This document shows, piece by piece, positions 1 to 9,058 of a DNA stretch of 51,210 nucleotides (position 1 is its first letter; each line of letters starts with the position of its first letter). Origin of the DNA: Bacillota bacterium (lineage in GTDB: Bacteria > Bacillota > UBA4882 > UBA8346); contig JAEYRX010000108.1 of NCBI GenBank assembly GCA_023435225.1, positions 1 through 51,210 of the forward strand, given 5' to 3'. Both the position numbers and the translations under genes were made by a program. The notes below the pieces were generated by a model. The model did not search any database. It saw nothing but the letters and a program-made list of their open reading frames with translations, and was not told the origin of the DNA.

Positions 1-354
1 GGTAAAACATTCACATCCTTAAAGCCGGCTGTGAATGGCGAAATTCTTGAACTTTTTTCAACATATGAATCAAGGAATATATGTTGCCTGAAAGTTTAAA
101 TCCAAAAAATTTATTGCAACATATATATATAGGATGAAATAAATTCTTTATATAAAATTTGCATTCCTAAAGCCGAATACAAATGCTATTAAATTGGTAT
201 TTATTTCATCCTATTACAGCTGTAATAAGTTGAATTAAATTCATTAACTCTCCATCACGTTCGGCTTTAGGGATGAAGGTGTTTAGATATTTATTAAAGA
301 AATTTAATTCAACTTATATAATATAAAGAAAGATTAAAACCGGAGGGGTTTATA
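1..354. repeat. Gene-free leader with stacked inverted repeats
   Basis: No gene is seen here. Three inverted-repeat units lie in tandem. One pairs 9-15 with 30-36 (ATTCACA/TGTGAAT). One pairs 130-144 with 199-213 (TAGGATGAAATAAAT and its complement, 15 bp perfect). One pairs 226-241 with 301-316 (TAAGTTGAATTAAATT and its complement, 16 bp perfect). Each encloses a copy of a core close to CCTAAAGCCGAA, direct at about 17-28 and 165-177 and inverted at about 263-276. A smaller stem, CAACATAT/ATATGTTG, lies at 59-86. The last arm ends beside a possible -10 (TATAAT, 317-322) for the next gene. What the units do is not known. Confidence 0.6.
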
Positions 355-1257
355 ATGACATTCCAAGCAGAAGCTTATAATCGTTTGATGCCGGGAGATA
401 ACCGATATCAACAAACAATAACCGGTGGAAACCAAGACCGTTTGGATTTGGCTATCTTTTTGGCTGACCAAGAGTATAGCCATCCGGAATGTGAAAAAGC
501 AAACTCCTCGGACAAACAAAGAAGCTTCTGTTTTCATCAGCAAGAAATAACCGACATTGCTATTTTAGTCATCCATGGTTGGACCTCATGCCCCTTTGAA
601 GTTAGGGAATTAGGTGAAAAATTATATCATCAAGGTTATAACGTTTATGGCGTAAGATTAGCCGGTCATGGAACCAGCATAACTAATTTTGCCGGCGCCA
701 GCCATACTGATTGGGAAATGTCAGCCCGAAAAGGATTGGCTATAACTGCCTTATTGGGACGAAAAGTGATTATTGTTGGTGAAAGTATGGGTGGAGGGTT
801 GGCTGCTATTTTAGCTGCCGAGTATCCGGAGTTAGTCGCCAAGATTGCCCTTTGTGCACCATGTTTTCAGATTTTGGATTGGCGGGCCGGGTTAACGGTT
901 TATCCTTGGTTAACTCCTTTTCTACCTAGGGAGGCGGATTTTGGAGTTTTCCCCGATTGGCAGAAAGATTACTGGTACAATAAGATACCAACCTCCGGGG
1001 TAGCCGAATTAGCTAAAATTACAAAAAGAGCTAGATTGATGGGGTCGAAAATTAATGCCGACACACTAATTGTCCAAGCGGAAAATGACTCATTAGTTAA
1101 TCCTAAAGGAGCGCGGAAGTTCTTCCAATCAATGAACCGGCTAACCATGGAACAAAAAGAATTAATAATGTTTAAAGATGGTCATCATAATCTGACTGTA
1201 GATTTAAACCCCCAAAAGGAACAGGTTTTCCAGTGGATTATCCAATTTATCGGGTAA
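355..1257 (+). CDS. Alpha/beta-hydrolase, carboxylesterase/monoacylglycerol lipase type
   Basis: A 300-residue serine hydrolase, expected to cleave carboxylic esters or monoacylglycerols in the cytoplasm, since no signal peptide is seen. The oxyanion-hole segment VIHGWTS lies at about 72-78. The nucleophile elbow GESMGG puts Ser at 144. The acid is probably Asp245 in the AENDSLV segment, and the base His277 or His278 in DGHHN. About 65 residues precede the hydrolase fold, which is longer than Est30-like esterases usually are. The ATG at 355 has a strong GGAGGGG site seven bases upstream. The gene stands alone: inverted repeats lie in front and a terminator-like hairpin behind. The fold is certain and the substrate is not. 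Confidence 0.85.
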   Translation: MTFQAEAYNRLMPGDNRYQQTITGGNQDRLDLAIFLADQEYSHPECEKANSSDKQRSFCFHQQEITDIAILVIHGWTSCPFEVRELGEKLYHQGYNVYGVRLAGHGTSITNFAGASHTDWEMSARKGLAITALLGRKVIIVGESMGGGLAAILAAEYPELVAKIALCAPCFQILDWRAGLTVYPWLTPFLPREADFGVFPDWQKDYWYNKIPTSGVAELAKITKRARLMGSKINADTLIVQAENDSLVNPKGARKFFQSMNRLTMEQKELIMFKDGHHNLTVDLNPQKEQVFQWIIQFIG

Positions 1258-1266
1258 TTATTATTT

Positions 1267-1304
1267 AAGGGAGTTACATATTTACCTTATAATCCCTAAT
1301 TTTT
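1267..1304 (+). terminator. Probable terminator after the esterase
   Basis: AGGGAGTTA (1268-1276) can pair with TAATCCCT (1290-1297) with one bulged base, and is followed by ATTTTT. The 13-nt loop and bulge make it a modest intrinsic terminator. Confidence 0.45.
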
Positions 1305-1444
1305 CAACAATGGAAGTAATTTATCAATCAGGATATGAAGTTTTATTATGAATAATGGAGGAGTTAGCTTTTTTAAAAACGAATAAATACAAAGTTTAGA
1401 ATTACTTCATTCTGTATGGCATATGATTTTAAGGAGTTGGTCGG

Positions 1445-3139
1445 GTGTTTACTGGCAAGGATAGACAAAGAGCCTTTTATTTGCTCTTTTTTCTTATATT
1501 AATATTAGTATTCTTTCTGCCCTTTACTGAAGCAATGGAAAAGACTTTTCCGTTGGAAAAAGTAAAACCAGGGATGAAAGGATATGGATGTACGGTTTTC
1601 TCGGGGACTAAGATTGAAAGATTTGATGTTAAGGTATTAGCCTTAGTTGATAACAATTATAATGATGAAAAATTAGTTTTGGTGCAGCTCGCCGGGAAAG
1701 AAATTGAAGCAAGCGGCGGTTTGGCTGCCGGAATGAGCGGTAGTCCCGTATACATAAATAACCGCTTGCTCGGAGCGATAAGTTATGGATTTGAAAATGC
1801 CGATTCCTCTTTAGCCTTGGTTACCCCGATAGATACCATGTTTAAACTTTTTGCTAATGAAGATAAATTTATTAAGCTAGCTGATTTAAGTCTAAAACCT
1901 GTACCGGTTACAACTCCGGTAATTATTTCCGGTATGAGAAGACGAGGCTACGAACTTATGGCTAATTCATTGGAAAGGTATGGATTAAAAAGTATATTTG
2001 TACCAAGTTTAGGAGAATCTAACTTGGAACTGGGAAAATATGAATTAAAGCCGGGAAGCGCCATTGCTGTTTTAATGGTTTCCGGCGACTATCAGGTGTC
2101 GGCTATTGGAACGGTAACAATGGTTGAGGGAAAAAGCTTTTTAGCTTTTGGTCACCCATATACTAATAGAGGAAATGTTAACTATTTTGCTTATCAAGCT
2201 AATATTTTGCATACGGTTAAAAGTCCGGTTATGTCTTTTAAAATTGGTGTTCCCGGTAAATTAATCGGTCGAATAACTCAAGACCGCCAAGCAGGGATCT
2301 TGGGAAAATTGACTGAACTGCCGGAGATTATACCGGTTCAGGTTAATGTAAAGGATTTGGAGAGAAATTTCTCTAGAAAAAGTAATTTCTATGTAGCTGA
2401 TAATGATTTGGCGGTTCGAGACCTGATAATTTCCGGTGTTACGGATGCAATCGACCAAACCATCGACAGAGTGGGTTCCGGTTCGGCTACAATAAAAATT
2501 AATATTAAAACTAGGGATATCAAAACTGATATTCACCGGGAAAATTTCTATAATGGTCAGGATATTGCCGTAAACTGTCAAAAAGACTTACGATACCTGC
2601 TTGATATTATCTATTTAAATGATTTTATCAGGATTAAGGTTAAAAACATTCAGGTTGATGCGGAGATCAGTGATAAACAAGTCTCGGCAAGAGTCGGAAA
2701 AATAATTACCGACAACACCAAAGTTAAACCAGGTGGGACTTTAAAAGTAAAAACAATTATTCATACCTACCGGGGAGAAAATTCGGTAATTCCATTTGAG
2801 GTTAAACTTCCAGCCAATATCAAACCCGGTAAATTGACAATCACTATTTATGGAGGTTCCAAAGATTTATCGGAAACTCAAAGAGAAGAGAATAAAAAGA
2901 ACTCTTTTGAGCTGGATTACAAAAATGCAGACTCCAGCAATGACCTCATAGATAATTATCTTAGTAATCCGGGAAATAATGAATTAATATTGGAATATAC
3001 GCCGGAAATTAATTCAAAAGGCGAAGCGGTTACTAAAAATCAAGTCGAAAATGAAAATAAACCGATTAGATTAAAGTATCCCACCGGGTATTATTTGACG
3101 GGCGAATCCCAAATTAACATTGAGGTTGAACAACTTTAA
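1445..3139 (+). CDS. SpoIVB/S55-type serine peptidase domain protein, exported
   Basis: A 564-residue protein starting at a GTG behind AAGGAG (about 1432-1437). A hydrophobic signal or anchor covers residues about 11-30. The region around 36-130 (VKPGMKGYG, then GMSGSP with Ser98) and the later box AIGTV...FGHP (about 220-238, His237) resemble the two catalytic boxes of the S55 peptidases, typified by SpoIVB, which triggers pro-sigma-K processing in sporulation. Here the Ser box comes before the His box, the reverse of my recollection of SpoIVB. The C-terminal 300 residues are beta-rich and unassigned, and no PDZ domain is obvious. The TamB-like gene follows within 63 bases, so an envelope role is as likely as a sporulation one. 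Confidence 0.75.
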   Translation: MFTGKDRQRAFYLLFFLILILVFFLPFTEAMEKTFPLEKVKPGMKGYGCTVFSGTKIERFDVKVLALVDNNYNDEKLVLVQLAGKEIEASGGLAAGMSGSPVYINNRLLGAISYGFENADSSLALVTPIDTMFKLFANEDKFIKLADLSLKPVPVTTPVIISGMRRRGYELMANSLERYGLKSIFVPSLGESNLELGKYELKPGSAIAVLMVSGDYQVSAIGTVTMVEGKSFLAFGHPYTNRGNVNYFAYQANILHTVKSPVMSFKIGVPGKLIGRITQDRQAGILGKLTELPEIIPVQVNVKDLERNFSRKSNFYVADNDLAVRDLIISGVTDAIDQTIDRVGSGSATIKINIKTRDIKTDIHRENFYNGQDIAVNCQKDLRYLLDIIYLNDFIRIKVKNIQVDAEISDKQVSARVGKIITDNTKVKPGGTLKVKTIIHTYRGENSVIPFEVKLPANIKPGKLTITIYGGSKDLSETQREENKKNSFELDYKNADSSNDLIDNYLSNPGNNELILEYTPEINSKGEAVTKNQVENENKPIRLKYPTGYYLTGESQINIEVEQL

Positions 3140-3202
3140 TTATGGAGACTTGGAGGTCATTTTACATAATCCATACATATGTTTCTCAGGGGGAACCTGA
3201 TT

Positions 3203-6200
3203 TTGAGTGTAATACAACCTAAACGAATCATCCCTTTTATTATAATAATTTGCATAGTGTTACTTTTTTTAACTGCCGTTAATTATTTTTTTCAGAAACA
3301 AAATATAACCGGTAGCGTAATTTCCTTGCTCCGAAAAAGCTTAAAATCAAATGGCTTAACAATTGATATTAAACAAGTTCACTGGAGTAATATTAATGAA
3401 ATTAGTGCTTCGGAAGTTGTCTTAAAAGATTTACATGATGGAACCATCCTTTTTATAGCGAATAAGATTGATTTACAACTTAACTTATATAACCTCATCA
3501 GCAACCGCCTTCATCCTGAATCTGCACTCCAGGAAATTTTATTGGAAAATCCCCAATTTACTTTAGAGCATTTTGAGAACGGGACTTTTAACTTTTCCAG
3601 CTATTTTACTGGAGGTAAAAAAGCGCTTCTACTTAAAATGAAGCTCAAAGTTAAAAACGGTTTGGTTAAATTAGAAGACTATCGCTATGGTTCATATCTC
3701 CTTCAGGGAGTCGATGGGTTGATCGATCTTGGGAGTTATCCTTTAATAAAATGGAAACTTAATGGAGATTCGGATTTCAGTAAGGGGATGAATTGGAGTA
3801 GTACTGGAAAATTTAGAGCTGATCAATTAGCAGGTATTGGGGAATTTCAGACTAACCAAATAGCCTTGAGCAAATTGCTTCCTTTGATACCTTATCAAAG
3901 TCCTTATAAAATTCGGTCAGGATCAGCTAAATTAGCTCTTAATTTTGCTTGGAATAAAAAAGCCATCTGGATTGAGCAAGGGAAAGCTGATGTTTCCAAT
4001 GCTATAGTATTAGTCCCCAAGTTTAGTAGCCCTTTTCATGTCCAAAAATTAGATGCCACTTTTTCTCCAAGGAGGATTAAAGTTAAGAACCTAAGATTAA
4101 TCCATGAACGAAGCTTTCTTAAAGCTTCCGGTGAAATAGATACGGTGACGACCAAAATCAACGCAAAGGTTAGCGCTAAACAGTTGAATTTTGAAGATTT
4201 AACCAAATTTATTTCAATGCCTAACAAATTAACTTATAAAGGGTTGGCCAATATTAGGCTGGGAGTATCAGGAACTTTTTCTGAACCAATTATGGATGGG
4301 GAATTATTCATTAATAACACCGAGTTGTTTTTGGAAGGCCGGAAAACAATTGAGCAATTATCCGGTAAAGTAATTGTCAACCGGAATAATTTAAAAATTG
4401 AAAGATTGGAAGGTTCCTGGAATAATTCTCCGATAGGTATATATGGAAGTATCAGCAATTTACTAAATCCTCAAATGAATTTAAAATTTTATGGGTATGG
4501 TCTTAATTTGCAGCCGGAAGAAGTAGCCCTTTTATCAAAGTATGAATTAACGACTAAAGGAGATATTAACTTTTCAGGGGAAATTTTAGGAGAACCAAGG
4601 AATCCCAAAATTATCGGAGAGATTGTATTTGACCAAATCAGCTACCGTGAAATTCCTATCGATAAATTTAAAGTTAAGCTTGAATGGGATTCGATGCTAA
4701 AGAACCTAAAAGTCTTAGATATTAATGGTCGGGTTTGGGAAGGTCAAATATCAGCCAAAGGCGAGATTAAAATTAATACAAAAGGTGTGAAGTGGCAGGT
4801 TTCCGGCAATCTATCAGACTTAAATGCCGGGGCAACACCTTATAGCAAAGAAGTAGGAATAAACGGCAAAATATCTGCTGATTTAATTTTTAAGGGCGAT
4901 TGGAAAGTAGGAACGCCTTTTCAAATTGGAGATATATTTGGTATTTTTAAGGGCGAAAAACTGGCTTATAAATATTTAGCGATGAAAGAAGCCAATGGCG
5001 TTTTTAGTTTGGTAGATGGTATTCTTAGTATAGATTCATTACATGCTCAAATTGGTGATGGAACGGTATTTGGTCATCTGTCCTGGAACCCATCAATGGT
5101 GCAACTTAATCTTAATGCTGAAAATATTAATGTTCAACAATTCTTGCCTGATAAAAAACAATACCCGGTAAACGGGACTTTTAATGGCAATTTAGTATTT
5201 GAAGGACCGCCAAAGGAGATTGAAGGAAAAATTAACGGAGTATTTTCCGAAATAAGTTGGGATTCAAAACCGGTCGGCACCTTCAGTGGAACATTAGATT
5301 ACAGCAATCAAGTATTAACAATAGTGGATAGTCACCTAATCACTGAATTCGGTGACTGTATCTTAGAGGGTTATATTGATTTAAACAATAGTCCCAATTT
5401 AAATGTGATTTTAAATAGTGATAATTTAAGGTTGAAAGGTTTTTTACCATGGCTCCCTCAAAAACAATCTTTTAATTTAAATGGCAATGCCGGTTTAAAA
5501 TTAGCCTTAACCGGTGAATTATTCAACCCTACTATTCATGGCGAAGTGAGATTGGACTCTCCGGAAATAGGACCGCTTTCAATGGATAAAGGTTTTATTA
5601 AAATTAACGGAAACGTTCAAAAATTAGTTTTGACTGATTTTTATCTTAACCAGTCTAACACTAACTCGGAAATAAGAATGACAGGTACAATTAATCCAAA
5701 GAATTTGGACTTGGAATTTGAAGGAAATTCTATAGACATAACCGGTATGCATCTAAAAGCCGCCGGGAGAGAATTAACCGGTGTAGTAAGCTTTAAGGGA
5801 CAAGTAACAGGCACTTTAACAAAGCCGTTAATAAATACTCGAGTTTTAGGTGAGAATTTAACTTTTGGGGAGTTTGCTTTCCGGAAACTTGAAGGCCAAA
5901 TTGTTTGGGACTCAAAAACGATACAAATTTCCAATGCTAATCTTACCCAGGGTGAAAGTCGGATTGATTTTCGGGGGCAGATTATTCCTACCAGTCCAAT
6001 TCAACTTAACCTGGAGTTAAAAGGTACCTCTATAGATTTAAAGGAGGTTATGAGCAACCTCGATATTAAACAGAAATCATTGGAACTGGATGGAAAGGTT
6101 TCTGGTTTCATAAAAATAAATGGCAGGTTGGAAAATCCACATGTGGAAATCAACGGGGATTTTTCTGACGTGTTTTTTAATAATTTGCCTATATCCGGCG

Positions 6201-7885
6201 ACTTTGCTTTAGTTTACGATAATAATAAAGTAACTATTCAAAGAATTTTATTAAAACAAGATACAGGGACATTATTAGCCGAAGGCATATGGGAGCCCGG
6301 GAAAATATTCAATCTGGAAGTAGGCCTGCAAGATTTTCCATTAGAAGTTATTAATTCATTTATTAATCCCTCATACCGGTTTACGGGTAAAGTTAATTCC
6401 TTTATATTGTTACAATGGTCAAATTCCGGTATAAGCGGTGATTATAGAATCGAAGTTAATGATTTCGGGTTAAACAATTCACAACTTGGTGTTCTTAAAA
6501 TGAACGGCAACTTTTATGACCAGGGGTTGTTAATTTCCGAAGGGGATATAACTAACAGAGGAACCAATCTAAATGTGGAGGGTTACCTTCCCTGGCCTCC
6601 TAATATATTGGAGTGGCTGAAACTACCTGTTGTTTCAGATTCAAATTCCAGAGATTTTAATATGTCTTTCCTATTTAAAAGTTTCCCTGCCGATCTGGTT
6701 AGCGCCTTTATTCCTAATGTCATTGCTACCAATGGAACACTTAATGGGAAACTAACATTACAGGGAACTTTCTTAAAACCCAGAATTAATGGTAATTTAG
6801 GATGTAATGGAGTCAGTTTAAATATTCAAGGATTACCTTACCCGATTGATGGTTTGCAAGCGACAGTGTTATTCGATGGTTATAAAGCTGAAGTTCAAAA
6901 TATTAAAGGTAATTATGGAAAAGGCAAGTTTAGTATAAACGGTTCCTTGGATTATCAAGACTTAAAACTCACCAGATTTGATTTTGGAATTAACGGTTCG
7001 AATTTATATTATGAAAATCATTATTTTGATGGTTATGGTGATTTGAATTTAAATTTGAATGGAAACTTTGTAGATACTATTATCTCTGGTGATATTAAGG
7101 TATATAACTGTAGAATCGGCATTTTGGGATTAACACCTAATAAGAACAGTAAACCGTTTCCTTGGAATCCAGCCTTATCAGTCCATGTAAAAACCGGTAA
7201 AAATGTCCGGTATCGTCAAATGGGGATGGCTGATATAGATATACGCAGTTCTATTCAAGTCAAAGGGCGTATTTTAGAACCAAAGATAGAGGGAGAGGCT
7301 GAATCAAATAAAGGAATCCTGACTTTCTATGGACAGACTTTTAGAGTTACTAAAGGAAAGGCAACCTTTAATTATTCGGAAGGTTACTTGCCGTATATTG
7401 AAGTTGATTCAAATTTAAAAACACCTGAAGCAGTAGTTTTTTTGACAATTAGAGGTCAAGTAGGAAGTCCAAATATGTCTATTAATTTAACTTCTCAACC
7501 TTTTTTATCGCAGTCTGATCTGTTTTCGATGCTTAATTGGTCGGATTTAAGCGGTGATAAACCTTTCACTGTTAACGGAGCCTTATTGGGAAATGCCGGT
7601 TTTGTTACCGATACCCTTTTTGGAGATGTGTTTTTTGAGTTGAGGAGCGCCTTAAATCTTGATATGTTATATTTAGAACCGAATTATCAACAAAATGACC
7701 TTCGACTTAATGTGGGACGGTATATGACAAATGAATTCTTTTTATCTTATAGCCGATCCTTTTCCGATCTTCCCAAAGAAAAGTGGGGACTGGATTATCA
7801 ACTTACCCCGCAATTAACTCTTGGAGGTAGTTTTTCATTACTTGACGGGACATACTGGCGCTTAGTTTACCGTTTTTCGTTTTAA
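3203..7885 (+). CDS. tamB: TamB/AsmA-like translocation and assembly module protein (DUF490)
   Basis: A very large protein (about 1560 residues) with one N-terminal membrane anchor (IIPFIIIICIVLLFL), then a long run of repeated amphipathic beta segments, and a C-terminal DUF490-like domain ending in Phe. TamB-family proteins span the periplasm from inner membrane to BamA-type barrels and move lipids or help insert outer-membrane proteins. The TTG at 3203 was chosen because AGGGGG lies nine bases upstream. An in-frame ATG at 3179 would add eight residues but has only a distant GGAGGT. The length is near that of proteobacterial TamB. BamA lies 1.8 kb downstream, as expected for a partner. The beta-groove repeats are judged from the sequence pattern, not a structure search. 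Confidence 0.85.
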   Translation: MSVIQPKRIIPFIIIICIVLLFLTAVNYFFQKQNITGSVISLLRKSLKSNGLTIDIKQVHWSNINEISASEVVLKDLHDGTILFIANKIDLQLNLYNLISNRLHPESALQEILLENPQFTLEHFENGTFNFSSYFTGGKKALLLKMKLKVKNGLVKLEDYRYGSYLLQGVDGLIDLGSYPLIKWKLNGDSDFSKGMNWSSTGKFRADQLAGIGEFQTNQIALSKLLPLIPYQSPYKIRSGSAKLALNFAWNKKAIWIEQGKADVSNAIVLVPKFSSPFHVQKLDATFSPRRIKVKNLRLIHERSFLKASGEIDTVTTKINAKVSAKQLNFEDLTKFISMPNKLTYKGLANIRLGVSGTFSEPIMDGELFINNTELFLEGRKTIEQLSGKVIVNRNNLKIERLEGSWNNSPIGIYGSISNLLNPQMNLKFYGYGLNLQPEEVALLSKYELTTKGDINFSGEILGEPRNPKIIGEIVFDQISYREIPIDKFKVKLEWDSMLKNLKVLDINGRVWEGQISAKGEIKINTKGVKWQVSGNLSDLNAGATPYSKEVGINGKISADLIFKGDWKVGTPFQIGDIFGIFKGEKLAYKYLAMKEANGVFSLVDGILSIDSLHAQIGDGTVFGHLSWNPSMVQLNLNAENINVQQFLPDKKQYPVNGTFNGNLVFEGPPKEIEGKINGVFSEISWDSKPVGTFSGTLDYSNQVLTIVDSHLITEFGDCILEGYIDLNNSPNLNVILNSDNLRLKGFLPWLPQKQSFNLNGNAGLKLALTGELFNPTIHGEVRLDSPEIGPLSMDKGFIKINGNVQKLVLTDFYLNQSNTNSEIRMTGTINPKNLDLEFEGNSIDITGMHLKAAGRELTGVVSFKGQVTGTLTKPLINTRVLGENLTFGEFAFRKLEGQIVWDSKTIQISNANLTQGESRIDFRGQIIPTSPIQLNLELKGTSIDLKEVMSNLDIKQKSLELDGKVSGFIKINGRLENPHVEINGDFSDVFFNNLPISGDFALVYDNNKVTIQRILLKQDTGTLLAEGIWEPGKIFNLEVGLQDFPLEVINSFINPSYRFTGKVNSFILLQWSNSGISGDYRIEVNDFGLNNSQLGVLKMNGNFYDQGLLISEGDITNRGTNLNVEGYLPWPPNILEWLKLPVVSDSNSRDFNMSFLFKSFPADLVSAFIPNVIATNGTLNGKLTLQGTFLKPRINGNLGCNGVSLNIQGLPYPIDGLQATVLFDGYKAEVQNIKGNYGKGKFSINGSLDYQDLKLTRFDFGINGSNLYYENHYFDGYGDLNLNLNGNFVDTIISGDIKVYNCRIGILGLTPNKNSKPFPWNPALSVHVKTGKNVRYRQMGMADIDIRSSIQVKGRILEPKIEGEAESNKGILTFYGQTFRVTKGKATFNYSEGYLPYIEVDSNLKTPEAVVFLTIRGQVGSPNMSINLTSQPFLSQSDLFSMLNWSDLSGDKPFTVNGALLGNAGFVTDTLFGDVFFELRSALNLDMLYLEPNYQQNDLRLNVGRYMTNEFFLSYSRSFSDLPKEKWGLDYQLTPQLTLGGSFSLLDGTYWRLVYRFSF

Positions 7886-7904
7886 ATAACGGAGTTCTAC
7901 GGTT

Positions 7905-8015
7905 ATGGAAATCTCCAAGGTTTTGTTTCCAGTATTTACTTTTGAACTTAAAAATTGGCTGAAGGATATTGATAAAAAAACGAGAAATTTACATTCTAGT
8001 TTACTTAAGGACTAA
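7905..8015 (+). CDS. Possible small protein, 36 residues
   Basis: An ATG with GGAG nine bases upstream opens a 36-codon frame ending in TAA, between the TamB-like gene and the sigma factor. The product begins MEISKVLFPVF and is otherwise charged (ELKNWLKDIDKKTRN). No family is recognised. It could be a real small protein, a translated leader for the sigma gene, or chance; position and ribosome site are the only support. Confidence 0.3.
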   Translation: MEISKVLFPVFTFELKNWLKDIDKKTRNLHSSLLKD

Positions 8016-8117
8016 CTAAAATATTATGAGAGCCTTTGGGTTAACTAAAAGTATAAAAAGTGGGAAATATTATTTAAGCTGCATCGTTGATTAAGAAATA
8101 TCCGGGAAGGTGACCGG

Positions 8118-8762
8118 TTGATTCAACAATACCTTACTGAATTATCAAAAATTAAACTGCTTTTGCCGGCAGAAGAAAGTTTATTATGGAAACAATATAA
8201 ACTGGACAAGTCTCGTGAAGCCCGCCAACGGATTATTGAGTCGTATCAACCATTAGTTTACAAAATTGCTTCACGGATTACTGAACGCGAGGATTTATTT
8301 TTCGATCTCATTCAAGAAGGAACTGTGGGTTTAATAGAAGCGGTTGAGAATTTTGATCCGCAACATGAGGTTAGATTTAGTACTTTTGCTCAATATAGAA
8401 TTAGAGGTAGGATCATTGATTTCTTGAAAAGACATCATTCAAACCGTGATACTTTAGAGATTGCAATTTATGAGGAAGAATTCGAAGGACTAATTGCCAA
8501 AGTTGCAGATCGGCAGGTAAATATAGAGGATGAAGTAACTCTAAAAGTAATTAATCAACAGGTTAATCAAGCGATATCCCGGCTAAGTCCAAAGGAACAA
8601 AAAATAATTTCCGACTTATATCTTTTAGATAAAGAACCGGCTTTATCTGCTAAAGAAATGAATATCAGTTTGTCTTATTTATATAAACTGCAAAAAAAAG
8701 CTCTGCAACGTCTTCGAGGCATGTTGTCCAAACTACGGGCGGATTTAAAAATGAATGGATAA
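8118..8762 (+). CDS. Sigma-70 family RNA polymerase sigma factor
   Basis: A 214-residue sigma factor. Residues about 1-55 resemble regions 1.2 and 2.1. Region 2 (about 58-106) contains the core-binding and -10-recognition helices (DLIQEGTVGLIEAVENFD and RFSTFAQYRIRGRIIDFLK). Region 4 (about 150-202) ends in a helix-turn-helix (ALSAKEMNISLSYLYKLQ). The linker is short, so a full region 3 is doubtful; it is nearer to the FliA/SigF/sporulation size class than to housekeeping SigA. The TTG start at 8118 has GGGAAGGTGA just upstream. It sits inside the outer-membrane cluster between the TamB-like gene and BamA, which suggests it may control envelope genes, though target promoters cannot be read here. 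Confidence 0.85.
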   Translation: MIQQYLTELSKIKLLLPAEESLLWKQYKLDKSREARQRIIESYQPLVYKIASRITEREDLFFDLIQEGTVGLIEAVENFDPQHEVRFSTFAQYRIRGRIIDFLKRHHSNRDTLEIAIYEEEFEGLIAKVADRQVNIEDEVTLKVINQQVNQAISRLSPKEQKIISDLYLLDKEPALSAKEMNISLSYLYKLQKKALQRLRGMLSKLRADLKMNG

Positions 8763-8810
8763 AAAATAGGTATATTTAGGCCATAAATTTGAATAATCGA
8801 GACCTATTTT
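8763..8810 (+). terminator. Weak terminator-like inverted repeat after the sigma gene
   Basis: AAAATAGGT (8763-8771) pairs with ACCTATTTT (8802-8810), 9 bp with a 30-nt loop, directly after the sigma-factor stop codon. The large loop makes termination uncertain. Confidence 0.3.
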
Positions 8811-8916
8811 CGATATTAATCAATAATCAACCGAAAACTGCCGTCAAAAATTATCGGACAACCAGGATATTATTTAGGTGAGCGATCAAACTATTTTAAT
8901 TATATTAACCTAGTTG

Positions 8917-8945
8917 TTACAAAGAAGAACTTTTTGCGTTATAAT
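8917..8945 (+). promoter_or_regulatory. Candidate promoter for the 9059 gene and bamA
   Basis: TTACAA (8917-8922), a 17-base spacer and TATAAT (8940-8945). The -10 is perfect and the -35 weak. It would start transcription near 8952, just before the inverted repeat at 8954-9007. Confidence 0.5.
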
Positions 8946-8953
8946 TTAAGATC

Positions 8954-9007
8954 GTGATACTATATGTTGAGAGTCAAAATTATGCATATCACTACATACA
9001 GTATCAC
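8954..9007 (+). repeat. Inverted repeat in the leader of the 9059 gene
   Basis: GTGATACTATATG (8954-8966) pairs with CATACAGTATCAC (8995-9007), 12 of 13 positions, with a 28-nt loop. It lies between the candidate promoter and the ribosome site, so it would form at the 5' end of the mRNA, or it could be a protein-binding dyad. Confidence 0.5.
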
Positions 9008-9058
9008 TCAAAACAAACTACGGTTACACGCAAAAAGCCTAAGAAAGGCGGGACTATA

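Noticed and set aside
8954..9058. Longer form of the 9059 membrane protein
   Set aside because: The extension overlies the inverted repeat in the leader, has no ribosome site and reads like non-coding DNA; AAAGGCGGG marks ATG 9059.
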